From Armatimonadota bacterium (GTDB lineage: Bacteria; Armatimonadota; Fimbriimonadia; Fimbriimonadales; GBS-DC): 41,982 nt of DNA. Below, one piece after another: positions 16,813 to 26,083 of this stretch. How positions within the stretch are numbered: position 1 is the stretch's first letter; each line of letters starts with the position of its first letter. The DNA lies in contig JAIMAN010000020.1 of NCBI GenBank assembly GCA_023511915.1, positions 1 to 41,982 on the forward strand, given 5' to 3'. Under the pieces are notes generated by a model. That model searched no databases, was not told where the DNA came from, and worked only from the letters and a program-made list of their open reading frames with translations. The translations under genes and the position numbers were made by a program.

Positions 16813-18583
16813 CGGGCACAATCCGTAGGTGCAACTCGCGCAGCTGCTCCTCGCTCACGGGCGAGGGCGCGCCGAACATCAGATCCACCATCGCCGTGTT
16901 TTTCGGGAAGGCGATCACATTCCGTATCGTCTCGTCGCCCGCCAGCAGCATCACGAGGCGGTCAATCCCAGGCGCAATCCCGCCGTGCGGCGGCGCGCCG
17001 TACTCGAACGCCTCCAGCAGGTGTCCGAACCGCTCCTGAATCTCGGCGTCGGAGTAGCCCAGCAGGTGGAAGATTTTATCCTGTAGGTCGCGCCGATGGA
17101 TACGGATACTGCCGCTGGCGAGTTCGTTGCCGTTGCACACGAGGTCATAGCAGTTGGCGCGTACCTTGCCGGGGTCGGTCTCCAGCAGCGGGATGTCTTC
17201 CTCACGGGGCGAGGTGAACGGGTGGTGCGACGGGTTCCACCGCTGCTCTTGTTCGTCCCACTCCAGCAGGGGGAAGTCGACCACCCACGCGAACGCCATC
17301 AGGTTCGGGTCTGCCAGTCCGAGTTCTTGTCCCATGCGGTGGCGCAGGCGGCTGAGGCACTCGTTGGCGACCTTCGGCGTATCGGCGACGATTGCCAGCA
17401 GGTCGCCCACCTGTGCGCCTGTGCGCTCGCGAATTGCCTGCAGCTCGCTCTCCGCGAGGAACTTCGCAATCGGCGAGCGCACCCCATCGGCGGTGAAGGC
17501 GATTGTTGCCAGCCCCTTCGCGCCGAACCGCTTGACGAACTCGGTCAGCTCATCAATCTGTTTGCGCGAGTAGTCGGCGCAGCCTGGCAAGCAGATGGCT
17601 TTCACAATCCCGCCCGCTTCGATCACGCTTCGGAACGCCTGAAACTCCGTCTGGCGCAGCAGGTCGGTCAGGTCGTGCAGTTCCAGTCCGAAGCGCAGGT
17701 CGGGCTTATCGGTGCCGTAGCGGGTGACGGCTTCGGCGTAGGTTAGGCGCGGGAAGGGCTTCAGCACGCGCTTGTCCGTGCAGGTCTCAATCATCCCGAT
17801 GTAGAGTTCCTCGATGAGGTTGAGGATGTCGTCTTGGGTGACGAACGACATTTCGAGGTCGAGCTGGGTGAATTCGGGTTGGCGGTCGGCGCGTGGGTCT
17901 TCGTCGCGGAAGCAGCGGGCGATTTGGAAGTAGCGCTCCACGCCCGCGACCATCAGCAGTTGCTTGAGTTGCTGGGGCGACTGCGGCAGCGCGTAGAACT
18001 TGCCCGGATAGAGGCGGCTGGGCACGAGGTAGTCGCGTGCGCCTTCGGGCGTGCTTTTGATGAGGATGGGCGTTTCGATTTCCAGAAAGCCGCGCGCCGA
18101 CAGAAAATCGCGGATGTATTTCACGATGCGGTGGCGCAGTTCGAGGCGCTGGTACATCACGGGTCGGCGCAGGTCTAAGTAGCGGTAGCGCAGGCGCACG
18201 CTCTCGTCCACCTCAAGGTTCTCCTCGTTGAGTTGGAACGGGGGCGTTTTGGAGGGGCTAAAGAGATGCAGCGCGTGCGCGAAGACCTCGATGTCGCCCG
18301 TGGCGAGTTTGGGGTTTTCCGCGCCCGCGCGTCGGCGGCGCACCGCGCCTTCAACCGCGACGCAATATTCCACGCGCAGGTCGCTCGCTTGCGCCACCAG
18401 CGCGGGGTCAATCGCGGGGTCGAACACCACCTGCACCAGTCCCGTGCGGTCACGCAAGTCCACAAACACCAGTCCGCCCAAGTCGCGAACGCGATGTACC
18501 CAGCCGTTCAGGCGCACCGTCCGCCCGATATGTTCGGGGCGCAGGACGCCGCACTCGTGTGTCCGCTGCCAAGTCGCCTTCAT
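16799..18583 (-). CDS. aspS: Aspartyl-tRNA synthetase
   Basis: A 594-residue bacterial-type class II synthetase that charges tRNA-Asp (or also tRNA-Asn if non-discriminating). The N-terminal OB-fold anticodon domain contains [22 protein letters not shown]. Catalytic motif 2 is in [19 protein letters not shown], and motif 3 in [15 protein letters not shown]. The GAD insertion expected in bacterial enzymes lies between them, consistent with the length. It heads the aspS-ispE-fliJ-transglycosylase string. The ATG at 18583 has a TACAAT box 11 bases upstream and no ribosome site. Confidence 0.96.
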   Translation of the reverse strand: MKATWQRTHECGVLRPEHIGRTVRLNGWVHRVRDLGGLVFVDLRDRTGLVQVVFDPAIDPALVAQASDLRVEYCVAVEGAVRRRRAGAENPKLATGDIEVFAHALHLFSPSKTPPFQLNEENLEVDESVRLRYRYLDLRRPVMYQRLELRHRIVKYIRDFLSARGFLEIETPILIKSTPEGARDYLVPSRLYPGKFYALPQSPQQLKQLLMVAGVERYFQIARCFRDEDPRADRQPEFTQLDLEMSFVTQDDILNLIEELYIGMIETCTDKRVLKPFPRLTYAEAVTRYGTDKPDLRFGLELHDLTDLLRQTEFQAFRSVIEAGGIVKAICLPGCADYSRKQIDELTEFVKRFGAKGLATIAFTADGVRSPIAKFLAESELQAIRERTGAQVGDLLAIVADTPKVANECLSRLRHRMGQELGLADPNLMAFAWVVDFPLLEWDEQEQRWNPSHHPFTSPREEDIPLLETDPGKVRANCYDLVCNGNELASGSIRIHRRDLQDKIFHLLGYSDAEIQERFGHLLEAFEYGAPPHGGIAPGIDRLVMLLAGDETIRNVIAFPKNTAMVDLMFGAPSPVSEEQLRELHLRIVPDDEA

Positions 18584-18594
18584 ACGCAGGCAAG

Positions 18595-18600
18595 ATTGTA
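18595..18600 (-). promoter_or_regulatory. -10 box of aspS, leaderless or very short leader
   Basis: TACAAT on the minus strand ends 11 bases before the aspS ATG; no Shine-Dalgarno sequence is present. Confidence 0.45.
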
Positions 18601-18652
18601 CCCGTTCGGGCGAATTTGGGGGCGAATTTTGGAAAATTGTCCCGTCCCCCCC

Positions 18653-18682
18653 TTGACAACCCCCTGTAAAATGTGCTATAAT
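18653..18682 (+). promoter_or_regulatory. Consensus promoter of the PEP-CTERM gene
   Basis: TTGACA (18653-18658) and TATAAT (18677-18682) are separated by 18 bases. The leader to ATG 18744 is about 55 bases and carries AAGGAGG. It is one of two full consensus promoters noted here; the other is at recA. Confidence 0.75.
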
Positions 18683-18743
18683 ATGGTCACGCTGCGTTGG
18701 TTCGCCCCAGCGCAGTAGTCCACCCTCAGAAAGGAGGATGTCT

Positions 18744-19406
18744 ATGACGCGATGGAATAAACTGGTGATGAGCGTAGCTGCGGCGGTCGCCGTCGCAAGT
18801 GCATACGCATCGGGCTGGAATGTGACGGTACTGACCAGCGTTGGCGTGCTGAATCCAGGAACTGTTGTTTCAACGGTGCCGACGACGATTATCTCGAACC
18901 CGCTGCCTCAAGTGACTTTCAACACGGCTGGTGGCGTGCCGAACCCGATTCTGGTCGGCGACGGTACCAATTTCACCAACGGTACTTTCACGGGCGTTTA
19001 CTCGATTAACGACCCGACGAACTCTAAGAACGCCCTGACGGGCTTCAACTTCGTTGTGAGCGGCTTTGTGCAGGGCACAGGTCGCATTGTCTGGTTCAAG
19101 AAGGTCGTAGACCGCGACACGAGTGCAGTTCTCTACGACGGTACGGGCGTCTTTCTCGGCGGCGCGTATCCGGGCGGTAGCGACGGCTCGTTCAGCGTGA
19201 ACACCTTCATTCCGCTCAGCATGCCGTCCAGCAACTTCACCGTGTTCGAGGTCTTCATTCTCGACATCGCGGGCGCAAACGCGCCTGGCTTCGACACGGC
19301 AGGTCTGCTACTGGTAGAGCAGGACTGGGTGCCTGAGCCTGCGAGCGTGCTCGCGCTGGGCGCGGGTCTGGCAGGTCTGGTCGGGCTCCGCCGCCGCAAA
19401 AAGTAA
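18744..19406 (+). CDS. Secreted PEP-CTERM sorting-signal protein
   Basis: A 220-residue exported protein. An N-terminal signal peptide ([15 protein letters not shown]) is followed by a Thr/Asn/Gly-rich beta-type domain without recognisable enzyme motifs. The C-terminus is a classic PEP-CTERM signal: [20 protein letters not shown] then RRRKK, i.e. a Pro-Glu-Pro motif, one membrane helix and a basic end. Exosortase normally processes such proteins for display or release with exopolysaccharide. ATG 18744 has AAGGAGG 6 bases upstream; ATG 18738 lies too close to it. A strong promoter and terminator bracket it as a single-gene unit. The exosortase is not in this window. Confidence 0.88.
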   Translation: MTRWNKLVMSVAAAVAVASAYASGWNVTVLTSVGVLNPGTVVSTVPTTIISNPLPQVTFNTAGGVPNPILVGDGTNFTNGTFTGVYSINDPTNSKNALTGFNFVVSGFVQGTGRIVWFKKVVDRDTSAVLYDGTGVFLGGAYPGGSDGSFSVNTFIPLSMPSSNFTVFEVFILDIAGANAPGFDTAGLLLVEQDWVPEPASVLALGAGLAGLVGLRRRKK

Positions 19407-19438
19407 TATCCGACTTCCTTTCCGGGCGTAACAGAATA

Positions 19439-19470
19439 GGGCTGAGGGGTTGCACCCTCAGCCCATTTTT
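19439..19470 (+). terminator. Rho-independent terminator of the PEP-CTERM gene
   Basis: Stem GGGCTGAGGG (19439-19448) pairs perfectly with CCCTCAGCCC (19455-19464) across a 6-base loop, followed by ATTTTT. It stands between two convergent genes; the T-run favours plus-strand termination. Confidence 0.88.
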
Positions 19471-19495
19471 ACTGCCTGAAGCGCGTGTCGCACGC

Positions 19496-21988
19496 TTACT
19501 GCATTGCCGCCGTGGTCAGGTCGCTCTCGCCTGCGGGGGGCAAGTTCTCGCCCTTGACGAACGCGATTTCGTTGTTCTCGTTCAGGCGCGCGACGATGGT
19601 GTCGCCCTCCTCGAAGCGTCCCAGTAGCAGTTGCTCCGAGAGCGGGTCTTCGATCATCTGCTGCACCACGCGGCGGAGCGGGCGCGCGCCGTAGTTCGGG
19701 TCGTAGCCCTTTTGCGCCAGCAGCTCTTTGACGGCAGGCTCCAGCACCAGGCGCATGTTGTGCCCTGCGAGTTGCTCTTGCACACGCGCGACCATGATGT
19801 CGACAATCTGCAGGATCTCGTTGCGCGTGAGCGCGTGGAACACAATCACCTCGTCCACACGGTTGAGGAACTCTGGGCGAAAGAGTTTCTTCATCTCTTC
19901 CAGCACGCGGTTGCGCATCGCTTCGTAGGCGCGCGGGTCTTCAGGGTCGGTCTGCTTATCGCGGCGCAGCCCGATGCCGGCATCGTCCACGACGGAGCGC
20001 ACGCCCACATTGCTGGTCATGATGATGATGGTGTTGCGGAAGTCCACCACATGCCCTTGCGAGTCGGTGAGTCGCCCGTCTTCCATCACCTGCAGCAGCA
20101 GGTTGAACACATCGGGGTGCGCTTTCTCGATTTCGTCCAGCAGCACCACGCTGTAGGGCTGGCGTCGCACCGCTTCGGTCAGCACGCCGCCCTCCTCGTA
20201 GCCGACATAGCCCGGCGGCGCGCCAATCAGGCGGGAGACATTGAACCGCTCCATGTATTCGCTCATGTCGATACGGATGAGGTTGTTCTCGTTGTCGAAC
20301 AGGTAGCCCGCCAGCGCGCGCGCGAGTTCGGTCTTGCCGACGCCTGTGGGACCGAGGAAGATGAAGGTGCCCATCGGTCGCTTGGGGTCTTTGAGCCCCG
20401 ATCGGGCGCGGCGTAGGGCGCGCGCAACGGCGGAAACGGCGTCGTGCTGCCCAATCACGCGGCGGTGCAGTTCGTCCTCGATGTGCAGCAGCTTCTGCGT
20501 CTCGCTCTCCACCAGTCGGGCGACGGGGATACCTGTCCAGCTCTGCACGATGTGAGCGACATCGTGTTCGGTGACCAGCGTGGTCATCTCTTGGCGCGCG
20601 GCAGCCCACTCATCCTCCATCGCCTCGATGCGCTCCTGCAGGGCGACCTTGCGATCTTCCAGTTCGTCCACGCGGTCGAACTCGTTCTGTTGGCGTGCGC
20701 TGGCGATCTCTTTTTGGAGCATTTCCAGCTCGCCTTTGGCTTTGCGCAGTTCCATCGGCGGCAGCGTCTGCTGCAGCTTCACGCGCGAGGACGCCTCGTC
20801 GATGAGGTCAATCGCCTTGTCGGGCAGGAATCGGTCGGTGATGTAGCGGCTGGAGAGTTTGACCGCCGCTTCGACCGCGCTGTCGGTGATAATCACGCGG
20901 TGGTGCGTCTCGTAGCGGTCGCGCAGCCCCTTGAGGATTTGGATGGCTTCCTCGACCGACGGCTCGCGCACCTGTACGGGCTGGAACCGTCGCTCTAAGG
21001 CGGCGTCGCGCTCGATGTATTTGCGGTACTCGTCTTGGGTGGTCGCGCCGACGCACTGCAGTTCGCCGCGCGCGAGGGCGGGCTTCATGATGTTGGAGGC
21101 GTCGATCGCGCCTTCCGCCGCGCCCGCGCCAATCAGCGTGTGCAACTCGTCGATGAACAGCACGACATCGCCTTGCGCCTTGCGCACCTCGTCCAGCACG
21201 CGCTTCATGCGCTCTTCGAACTCGCCGCGATACTTCGTGCCCGCGACCAGTCCCGCCAGATCGAGCGAAATCAGCCGTTTGTTGCGCAGTTGGTCGGGCA
21301 CATCGCCCTGCACGATGCGCTGCGCCAAGCCCTCAACGATAGCGGTCTTGCCCACGCCAGGCGGTCCGACCAGCACGGGGTTGTTCTTGGTGCGTCGCGC
21401 GAGGATTTGCATCACGCGCTCGACCTCGTTGTGGCGTCCGATGACAGGGTCGAGTTTGCCCTGTCGCGCCATCTCGGTCAGGTCGCGTCCGAACTCGTCG
21501 AGGGTCGGGGTGCGCGAGCGTTGCGGGCGCGAGGCGGGCGCAGGCTGCCCCTCATGCTCTTGCAGGTTCATCACCTCGCGGCGGGCGCGATCGAGTTCGA
21601 CGCCGAGTTTGTGCAGCACGCGCGCCGCCAGACCCTCACCCTCCCGAATCAGTCCCAGCAATAGGTGTTCCGTGCCGATGTAGTTGTTGTTCAGTTGCCG
21701 CGCCTCATCGTAAGCGAGGTCAATCACGCGCTTCGCGCGCGAGGTGAGTTGCATCTCTGCGCCGAACCGCGCGTCGCTGCGCGTGGCGTAGCGTTCAATC
21801 TCGTTGCGGATGCGCTGTAGGCTCACCCCCATCCGATCCAGGATGCGCGCCGCGACGCTGTCCGACTCGCGCACCAGCCCCAGCAGCAGATGCTCGGTGC
21901 TGACCTGAGACTCACCCAGCCGCTGCGCCTCTTCTTGCGCATAGAAGATGACCTTCCGCGCACGCTCTGTAAAGCGTTGCCACATCAT
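19496..21988 (-). CDS. clpC: AAA+ unfoldase ClpC
   Basis: An 830-residue Clp/Hsp100 ATPase that unfolds proteins for ClpP. Two N-terminal Clp-N repeats (residues ~1-145, each with STEHLLLGL or [10 protein letters not shown]), a first AAA domain with GPPGVGKT, a UVR/middle coiled coil ([20 protein letters not shown]) and a second AAA domain with GPTGVGKT are all present. This arrangement is that of ClpC rather than ClpB or ClpA. ATG 21988 (or 21985) has GGAGGG 6 bases upstream. No mcsA, mcsB or ctsR is adjacent, and I saw no CtsR or CIRCE operator upstream. Confidence 0.95.
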   Translation of the reverse strand: MMWQRFTERARKVIFYAQEEAQRLGESQVSTEHLLLGLVRESDSVAARILDRMGVSLQRIRNEIERYATRSDARFGAEMQLTSRAKRVIDLAYDEARQLNNNYIGTEHLLLGLIREGEGLAARVLHKLGVELDRARREVMNLQEHEGQPAPASRPQRSRTPTLDEFGRDLTEMARQGKLDPVIGRHNEVERVMQILARRTKNNPVLVGPPGVGKTAIVEGLAQRIVQGDVPDQLRNKRLISLDLAGLVAGTKYRGEFEERMKRVLDEVRKAQGDVVLFIDELHTLIGAGAAEGAIDASNIMKPALARGELQCVGATTQDEYRKYIERDAALERRFQPVQVREPSVEEAIQILKGLRDRYETHHRVIITDSAVEAAVKLSSRYITDRFLPDKAIDLIDEASSRVKLQQTLPPMELRKAKGELEMLQKEIASARQQNEFDRVDELEDRKVALQERIEAMEDEWAAARQEMTTLVTEHDVAHIVQSWTGIPVARLVESETQKLLHIEDELHRRVIGQHDAVSAVARALRRARSGLKDPKRPMGTFIFLGPTGVGKTELARALAGYLFDNENNLIRIDMSEYMERFNVSRLIGAPPGYVGYEEGGVLTEAVRRQPYSVVLLDEIEKAHPDVFNLLLQVMEDGRLTDSQGHVVDFRNTIIIMTSNVGVRSVVDDAGIGLRRDKQTDPEDPRAYEAMRNRVLEEMKKLFRPEFLNRVDEVIVFHALTRNEILQIVDIMVARVQEQLAGHNMRLVLEPAVKELLAQKGYDPNYGARPLRRVVQQMIEDPLSEQLLLGRFEEGDTIVARLNENNEIAFVKGENLPPAGESDLTTAAMQ

Positions 21989-22196
21989 TCTCGACCCTCC
22001 AGCGCGGCATACATGCCGTCATTGATTTGGACAACATCGTATCGATAGAATGTTTCCATACCGTCTCCAGTAATTCACAGGGAGTCGTCGTCAACCGAAT
22101 TATCGGCGACAGAGTCCGATTTCTCCCCGCCTATATTGTAGCACAATTCGGGGGGTGGAATGCAAGGGGTTCGGGGCGTTTTGGGGAGGCGCAGGG

Positions 22197-22202
22197 TATA
22201 CT
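22197..22202 (+). promoter_or_regulatory. Possible -10 box upstream of the lipoprotein
   Basis: TATACT lies 45 bases before an ATG at 22248 that has GAGAGGA in front. That ATG now leads only into repeat DNA, but it would fit as the ancestral start of the lipoprotein gene at 22441. Confidence 0.35.
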
Positions 22203-22261
22203 CGCGGGCGGGATTATGGCGAGAGGCGCACAAGCACGAGAGGATCTATGCCCATCCGTAA

Positions 22262-22410
22262 GGTTCCATCCGCTGCGCGAAGGGAACCGAGATGGCACAG
22301 GCACAGTGTGCAGTTGCCCCCCTCCTTTAGGTTCCCCCCGCTGCGCGAGGGGAACCGCGCTGCACGCCCGTTCGGTTCCCCCTGCGGGCAGGGGGAACCT
22401 TAAGGAGGGG
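22262..22410. repeat. Family B palindromic repeats, locus 2
   Basis: Three GGTTCC...GGAACC palindromes are seen: 22262-22288, 22330-22356 and 22374-22399. The last two sit inside a larger inverted repeat whose arms are CCCCCTCCTTTAGGTTCCCC (from about 22317) and GGGGAACCTTAAGGAGGGGG (to 22410). The rest of the 452-base gap between clpC and the lipoprotein (21989-22440) holds a small GGCAT/ATGCC dyad next to clpC and a possible promoter, but no other gene. Confidence 0.82.
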
Positions 22411-22440
22411 GTTCGTCGCGGTTCTCCCGCAGTTTACGCT

Positions 22441-23373
22441 GTGCTTGCCCCCATGCTCTGCCTTGCCCTAATGCTCTCCGCCTGTCAGGGTCGGCAGTCG
22501 CCGCGCGTGCGGGTGGACTTGGCGCGCGCGGCGCAGGCGGTTGCGTTGTCGCCCGTGCTGCCGCCGTCGGCGCCGTTGCCCGCGCAGGCGGTCGCTGTGC
22601 CGCCCGACAGTGCGACGCTGCAGGGGCTTGAAGCGCCCGTGCCCGCCGAATCGCTGCGCCAGCGACGCGCCCTCGCGCTCGCGAGCATCGCGCAGCAGCG
22701 CGCCGCCGTGCGCGAGCGACTGCTGCAGGCGCGCCTGCAGGGCTTGCCCGAACTGGAAGCGCGCTGGGCTGCCGAACTCCGCGCCGAGTACGACCTGGAC
22801 GCCATACGCGCCGAACGCGACGCCGCATGGCACGAAGCGTTCCAACAGCACGGGCAGGCGCGCTTCCCGCTGCTGGTCGCCCTGATTTTCACCGCGCCCG
22901 ACAGCGACGCGCGACGCGAGGCGCAGGCACGGTTAGACCAGCACGACCGCGCATGGCAACAACGCGAGCAGGCGATTGAGGCGGCGTACCAAGCGCGGCT
23001 TCGGCGCATCGAGCAGGAAATCGCCGTGCGCCTCAACGCCCGCAGGCGCGAGTTTGTGCGCAACGCGGAGCAGGAGATTCAAGCGCAACTCGCCGCGCAG
23101 CCCGACCCCGCCGACCTCTACTTGCCGCCGCCGCAGACGCCGTCGCCCGCGCCCCCACGCAAGGCGTCCTTCCCGCCCGTGCGCGTCAGCATGCCCGCGC
23201 GCGCCCCCCACAACGCGCCCCGCACCCGTCTCGCTGCCGCCCAACAGACGCGCCAAGCGATTCTGCGCCAACTCGCCGAGGAGTGGGCGCAATCCAACGG
23301 CTACACGCTCACCGACGCCCCCCGCGCGCCTGACTACACCGACACCTTCATCCGCTACCTGCTCGCCAGATAG
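22441..23373 (+). CDS. Coiled-coil lipoprotein with repeat-disrupted start
   Basis: About 310 residues. The likely signal LAPMLCLALMLSACQG ends in a lipobox (LSAC). The body is Ala/Arg/Gln/Glu-rich and strongly coiled-coil (about 65-230), reminiscent of OmpH/Skp-type chaperones but without a firm match. A Pro-rich linker and a short C-terminal domain follow. The GTG at 22441 or ATG 22453 is the usable start, yet neither has a ribosome site nearby and the signal lacks its positive N-region. Deleting 148 bases between GTTC copies (22263 and 22411) would join MPIRK at 22248 to VRRGSPAVYAVLAP in frame. The stop overlaps the convergent GH2 gene by 19 bases. Confidence 0.7.
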   Translation: MLAPMLCLALMLSACQGRQSPRVRVDLARAAQAVALSPVLPPSAPLPAQAVAVPPDSATLQGLEAPVPAESLRQRRALALASIAQQRAAVRERLLQARLQGLPELEARWAAELRAEYDLDAIRAERDAAWHEAFQQHGQARFPLLVALIFTAPDSDARREAQARLDQHDRAWQQREQAIEAAYQARLRRIEQEIAVRLNARRREFVRNAEQEIQAQLAAQPDPADLYLPPPQTPSPAPPRKASFPPVRVSMPARAPHNAPRTRLAAAQQTRQAILRQLAEEWAQSNGYTLTDAPRAPDYTDTFIRYLLAR

Positions 23374-26033
23374 TGCAGCATCGCCCACAGCCAGTATTGC
23401 CCCGCAGGGTGGTAGCGCAGGGTAATCGGCGTCTCACCGTGATGCCCCGCAAAGTGCAGTGTGCAAAGCAGCAGCCTGCCCGCGCCGTGCGTCGCCTCCG
23501 CAAGGTAGGCGTGCGTGTAGCCTGTGCGCGTGTCGACGCGCTGCCAAATCGGCTGAAGCGGCACGCCCTGCCACGCCTTGCCCTGCAGCGCGAAGTCGGT
23601 GCTGAATGCCAGCAACCGCGCGTCCAGATGCGCTGGGCGCGGGATGTGTTCCCACAGCGGGTGGGGCAGAAACCGATGCGCCGCCTCGCGCCAGAAGGGC
23701 AGGCGCACGCATTCGGGCGTCGGCGCGGTCAGCAGCCACAGCGCGCGCCCACCCTGCGTTATGAACGCCGCGTGCGACGGCTCTAAGTGCGTGGTCAGCA
23801 GGATGCTTTCAGGCGGGGGGGCGTTGTTGGCGGTCAGGCGCACAAAGTTTTCGGGCGCGGGCAGCCCCCACAGCGCGTCCGTCGGGTCGTACACGGCGAC
23901 CTGCCCCAGTGCGTCCCACACAGGCGCGGGGTAAACGCCCCACTGCCACTCGTTCGCGCTGATAATCGCGCCCGACGGGGCGACCAGTTCCGCGACGAAG
24001 CGCACGCTCGTCGGCGTCGGCGCGTCGGGCAGGGTCAGTTCCGCCTGCGCGAGGAACGCGACGCCCGCCGTGATGCGCCCGATGTGCGTCTCGCCTGCCT
24101 GCCACGCGCCGTGTTCGGTCTCCAGCCGCCAGCGTAGCGTTGCGCCCTCCAACGGCGCGCCCGCGTGCGCTGCCGACAGGCGCGGGTAGACCACGCACCC
24201 CGCGCAGTGGTTGTACGGGTCAGGATTCGCCGCGCGGTCGCCACCAGCCACCCACTCGCGCCGCCGATGCCAGTCCACCAGCAGCACCGTGTCGGCGTTG
24301 AACGCGGCGTACTCGTCGGGCGCGATTTTCAGTTCCCCGCGCTCGTCGAGGATGCCCGCCGTGCTAATTGGCGTGTCTTTTAGCCCCGTGACCACATAGC
24401 CCGATGTGCCGTGCAGACGGCGCATGGTCTCCAGCACCAGTTTGTGGTAGGCGGTCATCTCGCGCCGCGAGGTCTGCACGAGGTCAGGGATAGCCTCCGT
24501 TAGTCCCGCCTCCTGCAGTCGCGCCTCCACAAACGGCGTCTCGTAGAACCAGCGCACGCCTTGCGGGTTCACGGCGGGGTCTTGCGACAGCCACCAGAGT
24601 TGCTCGGCGGGCACGCTTCGGCGCAGGGTGGGGAAGTCGCGCATCGTGTCGTGGTCGGCGAACTCGCCCTGCAGCCACGGGGCGGGCGCGCGGGGCGTCT
24701 CCAGAAACGCGCGGAAGGTCGCCCCCGTAAAGTGCGCGTCGCCGTACAGGTGGTAGTCGGCGAAGTCGGCGTACTCCTGTAGCGCGCCGCCGTAGCATTC
24801 GCCCCCGCCGCTGTTGTCGCGCACCAGCGGGCTGCCCGTCAGCCGCTTGACCAGCGCATAGAGTTCCCCAAGCGCGTCGCTGGGGAACCGCGCCGACAAC
24901 TCGCAGCCCAGCGTCCACAGCACAATCGACGGGTGGTTGCGCACTTGGCGCACAATCGCGGCGTACTCGCGCATCGCGTGGGCAATCTGCGCTGCGTCCA
25001 TCTGCGGCAGCCACAGGGGCAACTCCAGCCACACCAGCATCCCCAGTCGGTCGCATAGGCGCATGTACTCACGGCTGGGAACCCATAGGCACGCCTTCAG
25101 CATGTTGAACCCGCACTGCTGGGCGGCGCGCAGTTCGCGCTCGGCGGTCTGCAAGTCGGGGTTCGGCGCGTGCGTGTGCAGGTACCAGCCCCAGTGGAGG
25201 ATGCCGCGCGGGTATATCGGCTGCCCGTTCAGCAGAATCGTTGCGCCCTGCACGGCGACGGCGCGCAGCCCGAACGCGGTTTCCGTGCGGTGGCTGAGGC
25301 GTCCGTCGTGCCACACTTCGGCGACGAGGCGGTACAGGCGCGGCTGCGCGGGCGACCACGGCTGCGGCTCGGCGAGTTGGAACGCTTGCGTCCACTGCGG
25401 GGCGTCGGCGTCGAAGCGCGCTTCGGCGACGAGGCGCCCGTCGGGGTCGTGCAGGGTCAGCCTGACGGTTGCGGGCAGCGCGCCGCCGAGTGCGCCCGTG
25501 ATTTCGACGCGCCCGTCCGCTTCGCCGCGCGCCCACAAGTCGCACAGCCACGCCGCGCCCGTCTGGAACCGATGCACCGCCTGCCACAGCCCCCCAAACG
25601 CGCACGACACATAGGGCAGAAAGCCGCTTAGCACTTTGGGCACGGGGTAGGTCGCGTCGCCGTTTTTGATGACCTGCACGCGCAGGCGGTTCTCGCCCGA
25701 TTGCCGCGCGTCGGTGATGTCCCAGCAGAAGCTGTCCCAGATGCCCCGATGCACGCCGACGGGCGCGTCGTTCACGAAGCCCCGCGCCTCATAACTCGCG
25801 CCGCCGAAGTGCAGCCACTCGCGCGTCCCCGCTTCGGGCGTCGCCGTGAACGCGCACAGGTAGTCGCAGGGTCCTTCGAACGCGCGCGGAATGCCGTAGT
25901 CTTCACACGCGCTGGGCACGCGCACGGGGATGCGGTCGCCGTCCCACGCCAGCGTCCAGTCGCTTAGGGGAACGGCGCGCGTGTCCCGCAGCGGGCTACC
26001 ATCGGCAAGCAGGGCGTCGTGCGTCGTTATCAT
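23355..26033 (-). CDS. Glycoside hydrolase family 2 protein
   Basis: An 892-residue enzyme with the GH2 layout: N-terminal sugar-binding jelly roll (EWLHFGGASYEARGFVNDAPVGVHRG), Ig-like domain, TIM barrel beginning near LNGQPIYPRGILHWGWY, then C-terminal beta domains. The probable acid/base is E378 in LWTLGCELS and the nucleophile E457 in WLQGEFADH. The usual Asn before the acid/base Glu is Cys here, so specificity (galactosidase, glucuronidase, mannosidase) cannot be assigned and activity should not be assumed. No signal peptide is visible. ATG 26033 lies 7 bases from a TACACT box; the longer open frame upstream has no support. Confidence 0.85.
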   Translation of the reverse strand: MITTHDALLADGSPLRDTRAVPLSDWTLAWDGDRIPVRVPSACEDYGIPRAFEGPCDYLCAFTATPEAGTREWLHFGGASYEARGFVNDAPVGVHRGIWDSFCWDITDARQSGENRLRVQVIKNGDATYPVPKVLSGFLPYVSCAFGGLWQAVHRFQTGAAWLCDLWARGEADGRVEITGALGGALPATVRLTLHDPDGRLVAEARFDADAPQWTQAFQLAEPQPWSPAQPRLYRLVAEVWHDGRLSHRTETAFGLRAVAVQGATILLNGQPIYPRGILHWGWYLHTHAPNPDLQTAERELRAAQQCGFNMLKACLWVPSREYMRLCDRLGMLVWLELPLWLPQMDAAQIAHAMREYAAIVRQVRNHPSIVLWTLGCELSARFPSDALGELYALVKRLTGSPLVRDNSGGGECYGGALQEYADFADYHLYGDAHFTGATFRAFLETPRAPAPWLQGEFADHDTMRDFPTLRRSVPAEQLWWLSQDPAVNPQGVRWFYETPFVEARLQEAGLTEAIPDLVQTSRREMTAYHKLVLETMRRLHGTSGYVVTGLKDTPISTAGILDERGELKIAPDEYAAFNADTVLLVDWHRRREWVAGGDRAANPDPYNHCAGCVVYPRLSAAHAGAPLEGATLRWRLETEHGAWQAGETHIGRITAGVAFLAQAELTLPDAPTPTSVRFVAELVAPSGAIISANEWQWGVYPAPVWDALGQVAVYDPTDALWGLPAPENFVRLTANNAPPPESILLTTHLEPSHAAFITQGGRALWLLTAPTPECVRLPFWREAAHRFLPHPLWEHIPRPAHLDARLLAFSTDFALQGKAWQGVPLQPIWQRVDTRTGYTHAYLAEATHGAGRLLLCTLHFAGHHGETPITLRYHPAGQYWLWAMLHYLASR

Positions 26034-26040
26034 GGCAGGG

Positions 26041-26046
26041 AGTGTA
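26041..26046 (-). promoter_or_regulatory. -10 box of the GH2 gene, leaderless type
   Basis: TACACT on the minus strand ends 7 bases before ATG 26033, within a 50-base divergent spacer shared with the ATPase gene. Confidence 0.5.
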
Positions 26047-26071
26047 CCTGAGTTGCCGAGAAGGGGCAAGG

Positions 26072-26077
26072 TAAAAT
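26072..26077 (+). promoter_or_regulatory. -10 box of the ATPase/PIN pair, leaderless type
   Basis: TAAAAT ends 6 bases before the GTG start at 26084. It should drive both overlapping genes. Confidence 0.5.
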
Positions 26078-26083
26078 ATCTGT

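Noticed and set aside
21989-22100. CtsR or CIRCE operator upstream of clpC
   Set aside because: Neither the tandem GGTCAAA pattern nor TTAGCACTC-N9-GAGTGCTAA was found; only a short GGCAT/ATGCC dyad is present.
22155-22403. Frame MPIRKVPSAARRE... as a separate gene
   Set aside because: It translates repeat DNA and stops within it. More likely the severed start of the lipoprotein gene.
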